Assembly (NCBI RefSeq): GCF_029962835.1
Contig: NC_080577.1
Coordinates: forward strand, 3,162,001 to 3,226,000
DNA length: 64,000 nucleotides
Direction of reading: 5' to 3'
Source: Magnolia sinica
Lineage: Eukaryota > Streptophyta > Magnoliopsida > Magnoliales > Magnoliaceae
The position numbers and the translations under genes were made by a program. Shown one piece after another: positions 37,991-49,720 of the stretch; the stretch's first letter is position 1, and each line of letters starts with the position of its first letter. The notes under the pieces are model-generated. The model did not search any database and was not told the DNA's origin. It was given only the letters and a program-made list of their open reading frames with translations.

Positions 37991-38499
37991 CCTTCAAATA
38001 GATATGCCCATTCGCTGTTAGATATGGAGGGCAGGGTTTGGATGCAATCCACTTTCCTTTTTTTTTTTTTTTTAATGGAATTTCAGCATTTAATACTGAA
38101 GAGATATCTAATTAACAAGACTTCTACATTTTGTAAAACTCTAACATTTAATATATTTTTTTCACGTGTTTGCCTTTAATACTTTTTTGAAATTAATATA
38201 CACCACATATGAGATGTTGCCTCGTGGTGTCCCCTAAGCCCGTATCTAATTATATATGTATAAACAATGATGAAAGATACAAGTAAGATTTTGCGTATCA
38301 TCTAGCATATAGTAATGCACATGTTCGCATCTCACTAGCTTAATTGTGCTAAAAAGGAGTGTAAACACACTAAATTGGAGTTCAATTTATTATTGTCCAC
38401 CCATTTGATGCCATCAAATGCCTGGATGGGATCATTCAATCAGTGTGTGATTTTAACTCTATTCCTCGTTTAAGTTGGGCAGATAATTTGCACGGCTCA

Positions 38500-38885
38500 A
38501 GGAATTTCCCTAAAGGTCCCGTCCATGCGGTGAAACAACTCATCTTGAGGATGTGAGCCCAAAAATCTGTCAGATTTAATAATCAATTAAGCCACGTCAC
38601 AGGAAATAGTAAGAATGGAGATGCCCACCATTGAAACCTTTTTGGGGTCGACCGGCGTTTTGGATCAAGCTAATGTATTTACCTTTATTCCCAGTGAGAC
38701 TCACCTTGCTAACCAGTGGGCTCCGTAAGGTTTCGATCGTGGACATGCCTTTCTCGGCTGTTTTGGGTTGTGTGGCTCACTTTAGGTTTAGATCGACCTC
38801 ATTTTTTAGATTGCTGACTAGCATTAGCTGGTGAAATTGATGAACGGAATGGATGTGCCAAAGACATTGCAGTGGGCCCCATGGA
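38500..38885. repeat. MITE-like segment
   Basis: Blocks gatgcccaccattgaaacc and ttttggatcaagc on the left are mirrored by aaggtttcgatcgtggac, cactttaggtttagatcgac and gaacggaatggatgtgcc, ending near cagtgggcccc. Borders are approximate. Confidence 0.5.
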
Positions 38886-39714
38886 GTTTTTGTTGCACGG
38901 GAACCCTTTGGCATCTATGTTGTAGGAAATTCTCATCCTTTGTTATTACCATGTCGCTGCTTTTCTACATTCATGGCCGGAAAAACTTAAAATATGTACG
39001 ACAAATTGAAAAAGGGTCGTTTACCACTTTGTGGGGTATAAATATTCCCAATACTTTCTGAGGAGTTATTTGATACTCGGCTGCATACAAAGCTTGCAAC
39101 TTAGGCACTTCAAAATGATACACGTAGCATGCGTTAACTCCAATTAGACATGCAAAATTATCGAACTACTGTCGCGGAGTTGCATTACACAATACTAATC
39201 TGTCACTTAGGACCTGTTTGGGAGTGTGGATTTGTAACCCTCTAGATTCAGAACCCTCTATATTTGGAATCAACTTTAACCCAATAGTAGCCATACATGA
39301 TATATTTATAGGGGCTTGAATTTAATTACTAAATCAACTTTAATATCTCTAATTACTGAATGTATGTAATGTTTAACACAATGGTTGTAATAAGCCCGTT
39401 GAAATATATAATTTACCAAAAATGATGGAATTCTAAGTCTTGGATGGGCCACAAGCACAAAATCATGTCAATTAATAATTTTTAACTATTGATTTACATG
39501 GACAATGTTTGGATGGTGATAATCATCATATAAAAGTAATTATAGTGATGCAATTGATAATCTAATTGTTTTGGGACATCATTGGTGGGCCATGTGCCCA
39601 ATAGAATAATAGTGCAGTGACATACATGTTACACATGCAACTCTTATAAGGATTTTAGATGTAATCCAAGTTCTAACTGTTGATTTCAAATGCTTATTTG
39701 AGGGGATTTCAAAC
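38886..39714. other. Intergenic spacer
   Basis: AT-rich DNA without recognisable genes. The phrase ggacctgtttgggagtg at about 39210 looks like one end of a TIR transposon, but no matching end was found. Confidence 0.4.
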
Positions 39715-39880
39715 TCCTGTCATGTATAGATCTTCTAGTTTCTTCCACATATGTAGAGTTGATTCCTCGTCCAAAATGTTGTACGTGACTTCATTCAATA
39801 GACACAGACGGATGACGCTTATAGCCTTTTTTCCGAGTTTAGTACTCCAATCATTTTTTGATATTTTCTCGAGTTTAGTT
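39715..39880 (-). pseudogene. Distal part of an older copia gag, split by insertion
   Basis: On the minus strand this reads KLEKISKNDWST, then KKAISVIRLCLLNEVTYN, then ILDEESTLHMWKKLEDLYM. This is the middle of the copia gag domain (UBN2-type). Its N-terminal continuation lies at 44965-45106, across the 5.1-kb element inserted between. The copy ends at about 39714, beyond which no gag is readable, so it is truncated. Confidence 0.8.
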
Positions 39881-41302
39881 TGTTGCGCAGCAGGCCAACA
39901 ATGCAGTGAACCGAGATCTAATCTCCGGTCTCACCCACAAACGATAAACAAGAAGAAATATAAACTAAAAATAGAATCAAAACATATCGAGCAAACCACA
40001 AGACAACATATACGTGGAAAAACCTCAACAAGGGTAAAAAACCACAATGCAAAACTTTTATTATGAAGAAAACGAAGATTACAAGCAATATACTAAACTT
40101 TTCCCTTTAGATGAATAGAGAAAACCCTTTACCTACACCTTAGAATAACTCTCATAACTCTAGAAAAGCCCTAAGGACCTCTATTTATAGTTTAGGCAAC
40201 TTCCCTTTCGTACCTCTACGAAAACCACTTCAAAAATCTGCAGTCTATGAAAAATCCTGAAATGAATCTGCATAACCTTGACTGGTCAGGCAAGGGCCTT
40301 CGATTGGTCGAGCAAGGGTCTCGACCGATCAAGAACCATAGACCCAAAAAATCATAGCTCACTGGACTTTGAGTCAAGCCAGCCCTCGACTGGTCGAGTG
40401 GCGCTGCCCAGATGTGGCTTTACATCTTAAAAATCTCCCACTTGGAGACACATCGTCATAATCCTTCGTCTTCTACATCTGGAGTACACTATCTCCCCGT
40501 CTTCAAGCTTTAAGATCAATCAAAGTTGAACAGAGCTTCAGCCTCCCGTGTGATCACCTTAGTCAGCATATCCGCATGATTCTCACTTGTATGAATCTTT
40601 TCCAGAGCAATCGATCCGTCTTCCAGTAACGAACATATGAAGTGATATCTGATGTCAATCTACTTGGTCCTTGAATGAAAGGCTGGATTCTTAGCCAAGT
40701 GTATTGTACTCTGACTATCACTGTACAACTTGCAATCTGCTTACTTCTTACCCAACTCTTCCATGAAACCTTGCATCCATACCATCTCCTTGCATGCTTT
40801 TGTAGCTGCAATATACACTGCTTCCGTTGTACTGATAGATACTATCTTCTGTAACTGAGAGACTCAACTGACTGCAGCACTACCTAGAGTAAAGACATAG
40901 CCTGTGATGCTTCTTCTGTTGTCGATATCTCCTGTCAAATTTGAATCTACGTAGCCTTGTAGCTTAATTTCTGATCCTTCATAGCACAGCCCTACATCCA
41001 CAATACCTACCAGGTACTAAAGATCCACTTCACAGCTTCCGAGGGTTGTTCATGAAGCTGCTAACAACTCTCACTGCTTGAGCAATGTCTGGCCTCGTAC
41101 TCACAATAGCATACATGTAGTCCCGTTCCTCTCGCGTTTTCATACCTTACTCCTTAAAAAGCTTGAATTGGTTGGCTAATGGAGTGTTAATCGGCTTAGC
41201 ACATCCCATATTGAATCAATCAAGTACATTGGCCATGTACTCTGCCTGTGACAAAACTAGTTTCTTGTTTTCCCTGTCATGCTTTATCCTCATGCCTATG
41301 AT

Positions 41303-41797
41303 TTATTTTGCAGTTCCTAAATTCTTCATGATAAATTCTCTAGACAGTTGTCTTTTGAGATATGAGATATCCTTCATGCTTGATCTGACCACAAGCATAT
41401 CATCAACGTACAAAATAATGATGATGTACGACGTATCAAACTTCTTCAAATAGCAACAGTGGTCTGCATGACATCTCCTAAAACCGTTTCCTGACATGAA
41501 ACTGTCGAACTTCTTGTACCACTGCCTCGGGGCATACTTAAGGCCATATAGACTCTTCTTCAGTCTACATACATTGTTCTCTTTTCCTGATGTCACGTAT
41601 CCTGTCGGCTGATGCATATATATCTCTTCTTTAAGGTCCTCATGAAGAAAGACTATCTTAACATTTAGCTGCTCTACATGTAAGTCCTTTGTAGCCACTA
41701 TACTCAAGACTATGCGAATCGTAGACATTTTCACCACAGGTGAAAATATTTCAGTAAAGTCGATACCTGCCTTTTGTTGGAACCCTTTCACAACCAA
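41303..41797 (-). pseudogene. copia reverse transcriptase fragment
   Basis: The frame has VVKGFQQKAGIDFTEIFSPV, CRLKKSLYGLKYAPRQWYKK and LYVDDMLVV with the two catalytic Asp residues. It stops after NLGTAK where the family has Gln. Homology continues past the stop (IIGMRIKHDRENKKL) and breaks up toward RNase H at 40.5-41.1 kb. Confidence 0.88.
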
Positions 41798-42168
41798 TCT
41801 AGCCTTGTACCGTTTCGAACCATCGCGCTCCTCCTTCAGTCTATAAACTCACTTGTTATGAAGAGCTTTCTTACCTTTAGGTAGAGTGACTAGCTCTTAC
41901 GTACGATTAGACTCAAGAGAGTCCATCTCATCATCCATGACCTGCTCCCACTTAACCCGTGTATCTAACTGTAATGCCTCTTCAAAATACTTTGGTTCAC
42001 CATTATCTGTCAGCAGTAGATAATGTAAGGATGGTGAGTATCGGACCGTGGGTCTCCTCTCCCGAGTAGACCTCCTCACAACCGGTGTCTGCGGCTCTGC
42101 CTCACTATACTCCTGTGCATGTTCATCCTGTGGCACTGTGACACCCTTGTCCGGTAACTCTTTCATCT

Positions 42169-43173
42169 CTACGAATTCTTTCTCATCGGCCTTATTTTGC
42201 TGCACACTGTCCTTATCATTACTTTTTCATTGAAGATTACGTCTTTGCTTCTAATGATTTTCATGTTCTTTGTATTCCAAAAATGGTAGCCAAAATTATG
42301 CTGCCCGTATCTTATAAACATGCACTTCCTGGACTTCGCATCCAGCTTGTTTCTATGCTCTGCATCAATGTGAACATATGAAGTGCAATTGAACACTCTG
42401 AGATGTACAAGGTTTACTTCTTTCCTAGTCCACGTTTCTTTTAGTAGCCCACCATCCAATGGTGCTAAGGGACTTCTATTGATGAGATAGGCGACAGTAT
42501 TCACAACATCTACCCAAAACGTCTTAGGCAATCCTGCATGTAACCTCATCCTCCTGGTGCGCTTAAGAATAGTCCTGTTAATGCACTCAGTCACACCGTT
42601 CTTCTGGGGTGTCCCTGGAATCGTTTTCTGATGTTTGATTTCATTTATTGCATAATACTCCTCAAGCCTCTTATCACAGTATTTTCCCTCATTATCTGAT
42701 CTGAGACATTTTACTATTTTACCTGTCTCGTTTTCTACCATTACTTTCCACTTCTTAAATACATCAAATACATCAGATTTGTGCTTTAAGAAATAAACCC
42801 ACAGTTTTCTACTGACATTATCAATAAAAGAAACAAAATAACGTGAGCTACCAAGAGATGATACCTGTGCCGATCCCCACGCGTCTGTGTATACAAGCTC
42901 CAACAGATGCGTCTTTGGAGTGCGTCCTATTTTCTTGAAGCTCACCCTCTTTTGCTTATCATACACGCAGTCCTCCCGGAATTTCAAATCAATAGATTTC
43001 AGCCCTGGTAGTTTCCCTTTTGACAATAACACTTTCATCCCCTTCTCACTCATATATCTCAACCTCTGATGCCATAACTGCCCATTCACTCCAATTAATG
43101 CGACTGCGAATAAACTATACGATCCTAAAATCACGTACAAAGTACCTTCCTTTTTGCATTGAGATATCACCAA
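42169..43173 (-). pseudogene. copia integrase, long open frame
   Basis: Open for 334 codons on the minus strand. It has LWHQRLRYMSEKG (zinc-binding His), then FREDCVYDKQKR, where an Arg sits at the place of the first expected Cys. The catalytic triad is present: Asp in VYTDAWG, Asp in LRSDNEGKY and Glu in NGVTECINRTI. The missing Cys should impair the zinc finger. The frame shifts out of homology near IFNEK (about 42230), and the linker continues in another frame from 42205. Confidence 0.88.
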
Positions 43174-43191
43174 GACACTTTTTGTGATCTT

Positions 43192-43527
43192 TCAGGAATC
43201 ACTAATGAATGTCATCATATATCCGGTATCAACCAACTGTCCCACTGATATCAAGTTCCGTTTCAAACTTGGTACATGTCTGACATCCTTCAATTTCAAT
43301 GTCGTTTCGTCTTTCTGACTTATATGAACATCTCCCTTTCTAACAATACTGCACGGCTCATCATCACCCATGTAGACTCTCCTGAAGTCACCTGACATAT
43401 AATCACGCAGAACCTCCTTACACGAAGTGGCATGAAACGAAGCACCCGAGTCTATGACCCAAGACTTATTCCTCGCATCAAGAGACAAAATCAAAGCCTC
43501 TGTGTCACTCTCCTCAGATAGATTCAC
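43192..43527 (-). pseudogene. copia protease region
   Basis: The minus-strand frame contains WVIDSGASFHAT, the aspartic protease motif with its catalytic Asp, followed by VRHVPSLKRNLISVGQL, which is typical of copia protease C-terminal sequence. A stop after TFISDS separates it from integrase. Confidence 0.85.
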
Positions 43528-43899
43528 TAAATTCTTCCCGCCTTGAGAGCTTTCTTCTTATTTCTTAAGCCCTCTGCAATTACGTTTCATGTGCTCATTC
43601 TTCCTATAATGCCAACACCCGTTTTTGTCTTTAGGTCTCTTGGACTTCTTCCTCGACTTAGAACGTTCGTGTTTATTACCTCATTTGTTCAGCGATCTTC
43701 CTGTTCCTTCAACGTTTAGAGCATTCCCTGAATCCCCTGAGATTCTTAATGTCTTTCTTCTATATTATTCACTAAGAATTAAACCGACTATATTATCGAA
43801 CTTCAGCTTTGTCGACCCTGAAGAATTGCTCACGGCAATCACCAAACCATCCCAACTGCCTGAAAAACTGGATAAGATCAATAACGCCTTGACCTCGTC

Positions 43900-44313
43900 C
43901 TAGAAAACAATGCCAGCGGATTCCAACTGGCTCGTGACTATATCGTTTAGATGTTCAGCCACGCTCCCACCATCTGACATCTTCACGTTGAATAGCCGTT
44001 TCATGAGACGAACCTTGTTGGAGGCTGAAGGTTTCTCATACATTATAACTAGGGCATGCATTAATTCTTTTGTGGTTTTCACCTTGGATATATTGAAGGC
44101 GACGCTCTTAAACAAATAGAGTCGGATCGTTTCTAAAGCCTTCCAATCTAATAAAGACCATTTATCATCTGTCATCTTTTCTGGTTTATTCTCTTTTCCT
44201 TTTAGAGGAATATAGAGGTCCTTCTGATACAGATAATCATCTATCTGCATCTTCCAGAAAGCAAAGTTTGAACCATCAAACTTCTCAATTATAGTCTTCT
44301 CTTCTTCCATCAT
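43900..44313 (-). pseudogene. copia gag, N-terminal part
   Basis: Capsid-like polyprotein N-terminus on the minus strand starting MMEEEKTIIEKFDGSNFAFW. It is open to 43900, where a stop follows SAGIVF. The homologous text continues past the stop in the same frame (DEVKALLILSSFSGSWDGL), so the stop is a later mutation. A zinc-knuckle remnant (CWHYRKNEHMKRNCRG) follows near 43575-43620, with the expected second Cys replaced by Tyr. Confidence 0.85.
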
Positions 44314-44964
44314 CGCTCCCAATTGAACTAAACCAATAGCTTTGATACCAGTTGTTGCGCAGTACGTCAACAATGCAGTGAATCAAGATCCAATCTCCAG
44401 TTTCACCCACAAACAATAAACAAGAAAAATAAACTAGAAATAAAATCAAAGCATACCAAACAAACCACAAGACATCATATACGTGGAAAAACCCCAACAA
44501 GAGTAAAAAACCACGGTGCAAAACTTTCACTATGAAGAAAACGAAGATTATAAGCAATATACTAACCTTTTCTCTTTAGATGAATAGAGAAAACCCTTTG
44601 CCCACACCTTAGAATAACTCTTATAACTCTATAAAAGCCCTAGGGACCCCTATTTATAGTTTATGCAACTTTCCTTTTGCACCTCTGTGAAAATCACTTC
44701 AAAAATCTACAGTCCATGCAAAATCTGGAAACGAATCTGCGTAGCCTCGACTAGTCGAGCAGACTACTTGACCGGTCGAGTAAGGGCCTTTGACTGATCG
44801 AGCAAGGACCTCGACCGGTCGAGAACCACGGACTTAAAAAATCATAGCTCACTGGACTTTGAGTCGAGCCAACCCTCAACTAGTTGAGTGGGCCCCTCGA
44901 CCGGTTGAGCAGCTCACTCGACTGGTCGAGTGGCACTGCCCAGATATGGCTCTACATCTCAACA

Positions 44965-45106
44965 TAGTCTCCAATAATGCCTTGCTCAACCCTTGTGATA
45001 TTGAAATATCCTTAACCTTTTGTTGCCACAAACTGTAATTATTTTTTCCATCGAATTTATATATATCAAATTTCGACCCTGATATCTTTGCTGAATTCTC
45101 AAACAT
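44965..45106 (-). pseudogene. N-terminal part of an older copia gag
   Basis: The minus strand reads MFENSAKISGSKFDIYKFDG, then NNYSLWQQKVKDISISQGLS and KALLET, the start of a copia gag. It is broken at 44964 by the Tnt1-like insertion and resumes at 39880. Upstream (45110-45240) lies a possible primer-binding site, atggtattagatcc, on the minus strand. Confidence 0.8.
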
Positions 45107-45239
45107 TCTTAACCTTTATCTGATACTACTTTGTTAAAATTTCGAGCTCACAACAAACTCGAATCTAACTCTAGATATTAGAAAATCGGATCTAATACCA
45201 TTAGTCAATTCTACACTTTGCGGAAACATGTTCAGTGAA

Positions 45240-46680
45240 GATAAAATAATCAATTTAGAATCAACTTATCAAGCAATCACACACACAATTTTACATAAAA
45301 AATTCATTTGAAAAAAAAAAATTATGGCGCAAAGTGACAGACATGTTCACTATAATAGAAGCTTTCGAGTTACACCATTCCTATTTATCCTTAACCCTAT
45401 AATGGATCTTTACTCTTGCTCCGGTGGTAAACTCTTGGGAGTTTCAACGCCCGGTCAAGGGTTAAAGTATCCAGAGGTGGTGAAATCTCACCATGGTACG
45501 TGTGTGGTGGTGTGTGTGCGTGCGTAAAAGAAAAAGATTAAAAATAAAAATCCTTAACCCTCCAATAACGTCTTCTAATCTAATTATTCAAATAAGCTAA
45601 GTTTTTTAATTCTTGATACTTCTGATTGGTAGATACAATATTGACAGTTTAATGTAAGTTATTTTATTCCATTTATATAATGTCTAAGTAATATACTGGT
45701 GCCCGCGTATATCTGTCAGAGTCTGCCAGAGTACGGGAGTTCTCTTACTTTTTGATGGGTGTCGCCGGCATTCCGTTACTTTACAGGGTCAAAAATAAAA
45801 TCGAACAAAAGCGGACTAGTGCAGCGCAGGATAGATTCCGTAAAATGCTTTGCAGCCGCACATCTGCACGCGCCAAAACCAAGCGCCGTTCCTCCACTGG
45901 AAATGACAAACGTGTGATGGATCTGTAACATTCGTTACCCCTGATCTATGATGAGATATTCGAATTGAAAATTTCATGATTTTATGTACACCAAGTGCGT
46001 AAAATACTTACAAAGAAAATGGACAGTTGAAAGGGAAATCAACGTTCCATATTCAATGCATCATACAGAGTGCATTTCAATGTTCTAACCAATCAATAAA
46101 AGAAATAATTTCACGCCCATCCGATGAACCGTATGGATCTTGTATGAATATTCCACGTCATCACGAATGGGGATGCATGATTGGTGCATCTCAATGCGCG
46201 CCGCAAATAGCATTTCTCTAGTTTCAGTCAATAGAAGTGCTCGGGCGATTTGCGCATGGAATGATTGGTGAAGTGATTCTCGCTACAGATGCCGACTTGT
46301 GAGACGAGTAACAGATCCAGGCCACTGATCCGGCCGTAAAAATGAACTTGGCCAAGACGTCCACTCATCAGTTTGGTACCCGCATATTAGAGAAATGGAT
46401 GCTTAAATAAAAAAAATCAATGTCTAAATTGAAGTTATATTCGTGGCCCACCCAAGGAATGTTCTCGTTGCCTCTCACCTGATGAGCGTACCGGATGCTA
46501 GTGGCGCGAATCGCGTCTGCAGTCTATACACGCGCAGGTCGGCTCAGCATTTACCTACATCCTTTCCGAGCGACTGGTCGCTTTTCGCGATTGACTTGTT
46601 TGGACGCGTCTATAGCCTGCACCGTTCTGAAGACGCAAAGGCTAGCCAAGCCAGTAACCGCGCCTTCCATGTCCCCGGAC
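45240..46680. other. Spacer, possible LTR of the older copia element, then gene 2 upstream region
   Basis: The stretch 45240-45530 contains ggtaaactcttgggagtttc and a long A-run and may be the LTR of the older copia element, though no partner is present. From 45.7 kb base composition becomes more balanced. At about 46028-46080 lies a copy of the unnamed repeat at 28.3 kb. No gene is recognised. Confidence 0.35.
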
Positions 46681-46685
46681 GCCAT

Positions 46686-46850
46686 TATCTATATGGCACT
46701 AGCATGGCCCCCCCCATCCGTATGTGGGGTCCACCAACCATCGATTCCTCGGTCCTCTGGCTCTACGCCCACGGACTTTTGTATCTCATCCTCTTTCTCT
46801 CTCTCTCTCTCTCTCTCTCTGTCTACGCCCACGGACTTTTGCATCTCATC

Positions 46851-46891
<41 letters not shown>

Positions 46892-47086
46892 AAAATCCGT
46901 AGTAGCGAAGTCGACGCCCTAGAAATATCCAAGAAGCTTCCTGTCTGTATTTCTCTTTCTCATCTTCTGTCTTCACGAGCTACTCCTGTTGCTTCCCTCC
47001 TCTTCGAAATCTTCTCCCCGCCGTTGACGGAAGAACAGCCGCGATTCCCCGCTATTGGATTCTGATTTCGGAAAATCTCGTCTCCG
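46686..47086 (+). promoter_or_regulatory. Probable promoter and untranslated exon 1 of gene 2
   Basis: A possible TATA site (tatctatatgg, 46686) and duplicated CT tracts precede a leader-like exon ending CTCGTCTCC|GTAAGT at 47086. GTAAGT is an excellent donor. The next host coding sequence downstream on this strand is the CNGC start at 58291, with a good acceptor (tttcccag) at 58127. I therefore infer a leader intron of about 11 kb. The exon could instead belong to an unrelated transcript, and RNA data would decide. Confidence 0.4.
46762..46886. repeat. Duplicated CT-rich segment with (CT)n tracts
   Basis: A 60-65 bp block (ctacgcccacggacttttg, then ctcatcctct and a ct run) is present twice, at about 46763-46821 and 46823-46886. 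The two ct tracts are about 26 and 32 bp long. Confidence 0.93.
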
Positions 47087-48393
47087 TAAGTTACAGTTGA
47101 TTCTCATCGCTGCCTTTTTCTCGTTCCTTTTTTGTTCCTTCGTTTTTTGATGGTTTTCATTCGGAGAAACGTAGAGGATGTCTTTCTCTCTTTGATTCTC
47201 GCTGATATATGATGGGATTTTGGAATATCACGAGAAATTGGATGGATTTTCGACAATTCTATTTCAAATGTTAGATGGAGTGATGTACTGAGTTAGTTCG
47301 ACTCAACTGTGTTAAAGAAGCTGAGTAGATCTTCAACTCGTCTTCAGAGACCAAATCGAGTCGACTCGGTTGAGTTATGTGTTAAGATTAGTAAAGGATG
47401 ATTGAGGCATGTATTAGAGGAATTCTGATGTGATTTGTCCGAAGAGAGGTCGGAATAGCGGAATCGCAGCTCATGTGGAATATCTGGGCCATGTATTCTG
47501 TGAGAATCTATGTGACGATGCCCTGTGCCATAATCCACGCCGGTCCCACCTACTGTGTGGGCCACGCGCTTATGTTGAACATATGCTGTTGTTGATTGTG
47601 TTTCCAATCTTCAATTTTTCACACACGAGTGTGGCCACCTGATGAGTGGATTGACCTGATCCATGTGCCAGCATATGTTCAAGGTTGGCTCCCTACCTAT
47701 TGATTGGCTCAGATCTTCGGAACATGTGGATTTATTTTGTTTCTACCCATCTGTTTTCTCATATGAGCGCAGCGAACCTGATGAGTGGATCAACCTGATT
47801 TAAGTGCCAGGATATGTTCAAGGTTGGTCCCCACCTATCGATCGGCTGGGATCTTGCTAATATCGACTGTGTTGGCGCATGTGCTGCAATTAGCATCTTC
47901 TTTAATCTCTCCTGCAAATTGCCATAGCATTTCTCAATGTGTTAGTATAATTCCGTTACTCTGTAGCACAAGCTGTATATTTGCTGCAGTTGAAAATTCT
48001 TGATTCTGAGGGTTTCGCGTAAAAACACCAAAAAGATCAAATTCCGTTCAAATACTCCTCTGTTTGTAGATGCCTAAAAATGAGTTCGTCAATTTTTTAA
48101 ACAGTAATCATGTATTAGAGATCACAATCTCTAATAACAAATTAGTTTGTGATAGGAACAACACGTAGTCATTTTCATAGACCAAGACTCACATATTAAT
48201 TCCTTAAAATTTGGGCAGGCCATCCGCATAGCCTCAAGCCTAAAGACCTTTTCCTGGGACATAATCTGATTACCAAAGCTTGGAAGCAAAGGACAGTGGT
48301 TGCAGGCCACCCATTGCGAGTGATAAGCACTATGGTCAGAGACTCAGAGTAGTTCAGTATTAGTAGAGATATCCATCAGTGCTGCAGTGGCAT
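47087..48393. other. Start of the probable leader intron, no gene
   Basis: Apart from the direct repeat at 47639-47854 nothing is recognised. Short frames show no protein similarity. Confidence 0.4.
47639..47854. repeat. Direct repeat of about 77 bp, 139 bp apart
   Basis: The block gatgagtggattgacctgat through gttcaaggttgg and tgattggct occurs at 47639-47716 and, with several changes, at 47778-47854. It is non-coding. Confidence 0.85.
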
Positions 48394-49102
48394 TGATGTA
48401 GAGCAGGTCGTGGACACTTTCATGGCCAAAATGGACCAGAAAAGGCCTGAACGGAGGCTGAAGTGATCAGGACCGTCAGAACCTTAAAACAGTCGTATCT
48501 CGCAAACCAGAATGAGTTTTTGGACATATCTTATATGATTTTGGGGTAGGAGAAGCTACTTTAGCCAACTAACCCTGCTATGCCGGGTTGCCCATGCCAG
48601 ATTTGCGAGATTCCATTAGATCGACAGTTGAAAGTCCATTTTATTTTCATTTTTATTATAAATTGTAAGTTTTAATTCAATCATAACTTTTGATCCTTTG
48701 AGTTGTAGGTGTCGTGTTTAACATGAAAAAGGGCGTAGAAAAATTAGGAGAATAACGTGGTTGGGCCAAATTGGACACTTACTATTTTTTGCCAAAAACC
48801 ATGAAGTCTAGTAGGAATCATGATTGTCTATAAATAATAAGTTTACTATTTATATTAAATCATGTTTTTAGGGAGTTTGAGTCTAAAACTCCTTCCTAGG
48901 TTCGAGCTCATTATTTAAAGGATTGTAATTTCGTTTTTTTAATCATCAATCAATTTATTTCGAATTATTAGAAATTATTTCTATTTTAATCCCTTGTGGA
49001 TTCGAGGAATCTCTGTGAGGAGTTGAGCGAAGCTCCATGGATTCGGAGTAGTTATCCCTAAGGAGGACGGTGGTCGACCTCATCACGTCCTTCCCTGCGT
49101 TA
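48394..49102 (+). mobile_element. Solo LTR, TG...TA termini, copy 2
   Basis: Starts TGATGTAGAG and ends CCCTGCGTTA. The 5-bp target duplication GGCAT is exact at 48389-48393 and 49103-49107. It aligns to the copy at 19975-20648 throughout, but has about 30 extra bases before its end (aaggaggacggtggtcgac). Confidence 0.9.
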
Positions 49103-49131
49103 GGCATGGTGTGCAGTAAATATCAATCAAT

Positions 49132-49720
49132 GTTTTAAATAGCTATACTATGTAGCGTGTAGCTTATGCTACGTAGCATAGCTTACCCTTAATGCTATGT
49201 AGCTCATAAAAATAACTTAAGTTGTGTGTAGCCTATGCTACATGATAATTTGTCTACCCTACATGATAATTTGCATAGGCTTCACGCTACATAGACTACA
49301 TTATACACAATGTAGCTCACATTACAAGTTATTTTTTACTACAACATTAAGAGAAAATTAATGTTTTCAATGATTTTGTTACGTTTTTCTATTTTCAATA
49401 GAAATTCGTTATTAATTTTTTTTTTAATGCTTTTAGTAAAATAATATAAGCAACTATATTAAATCAGTTCCATTGCTCTTTCTTTAGCTTTATACTTAAT
49501 CATTGCCTTTTCCTATTAGTTTAGGCTGCGTTTTATTGCCCCAAATTATCATGAAATTTTTGTTAAATTTCATTATTAATCAGCCTAATTTGGTGCAAAA
49601 TATCATGAAATTGGTGCAACCAAGCGCAACCTTGATTAAAATTATAGAATTAGCATGTAGCTTACGCCTCACGCTTCAGAGGGGCGAACGCTATGCTATA
49701 TGCTTTTTTCTATTTGAAAC
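49132..49720. mobile_element. TIR element of the GTTTTAAATAGC family, copy 1
   Basis: Begins gttttaaatagc and ends ctatttgaaac. The interior is rich in the palindromic word gctacgtagc and contains ggtgcaaaatatcatgaaa, shared with the neighbouring copy. It does not encode protein. Target duplications are unclear, so its superfamily is open. Confidence 0.6.

Larger units (their letters stand above)
39881..44964 (-). mobile_element. Tnt1-like Ty1/copia retrotransposon, degenerate
   Basis: On the minus strand the 5' LTR is 44964-44353 (612 bp, TGTTG...CAACA). A primer-binding site tggtatcaaagc follows near 44350. The 3' LTR is 40432-39881 (552 bp), preceded by a purine tract aagtgggagat. Flanks TAGTT (39876-39880) and TAGTC (44965-44969) look like a target duplication with one change. 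Domain order gag, protease, integrase, RT, RNase H defines copia. The gag text KWSLLDWKALETIRL and SASNKVRLMKRLFNVKMSDG is Tnt1-like. Stops and frameshifts affect every part. The two LTRs differ in length within the ctcgaccggtcgag-type repeats. Confidence 0.92.

Noticed and set aside
42169..43173. Long 334-codon frame as a host gene
   Set aside because: Sequence is copia integrase and lies inside LTRs with broken neighbours.
46443..46922. 159-codon frame with a Ser/Leu repeat
   Set aside because: The frame is sustained by a CT microsatellite and is non-coding promoter-like DNA; the two overlapping frames in the same block are equally open.
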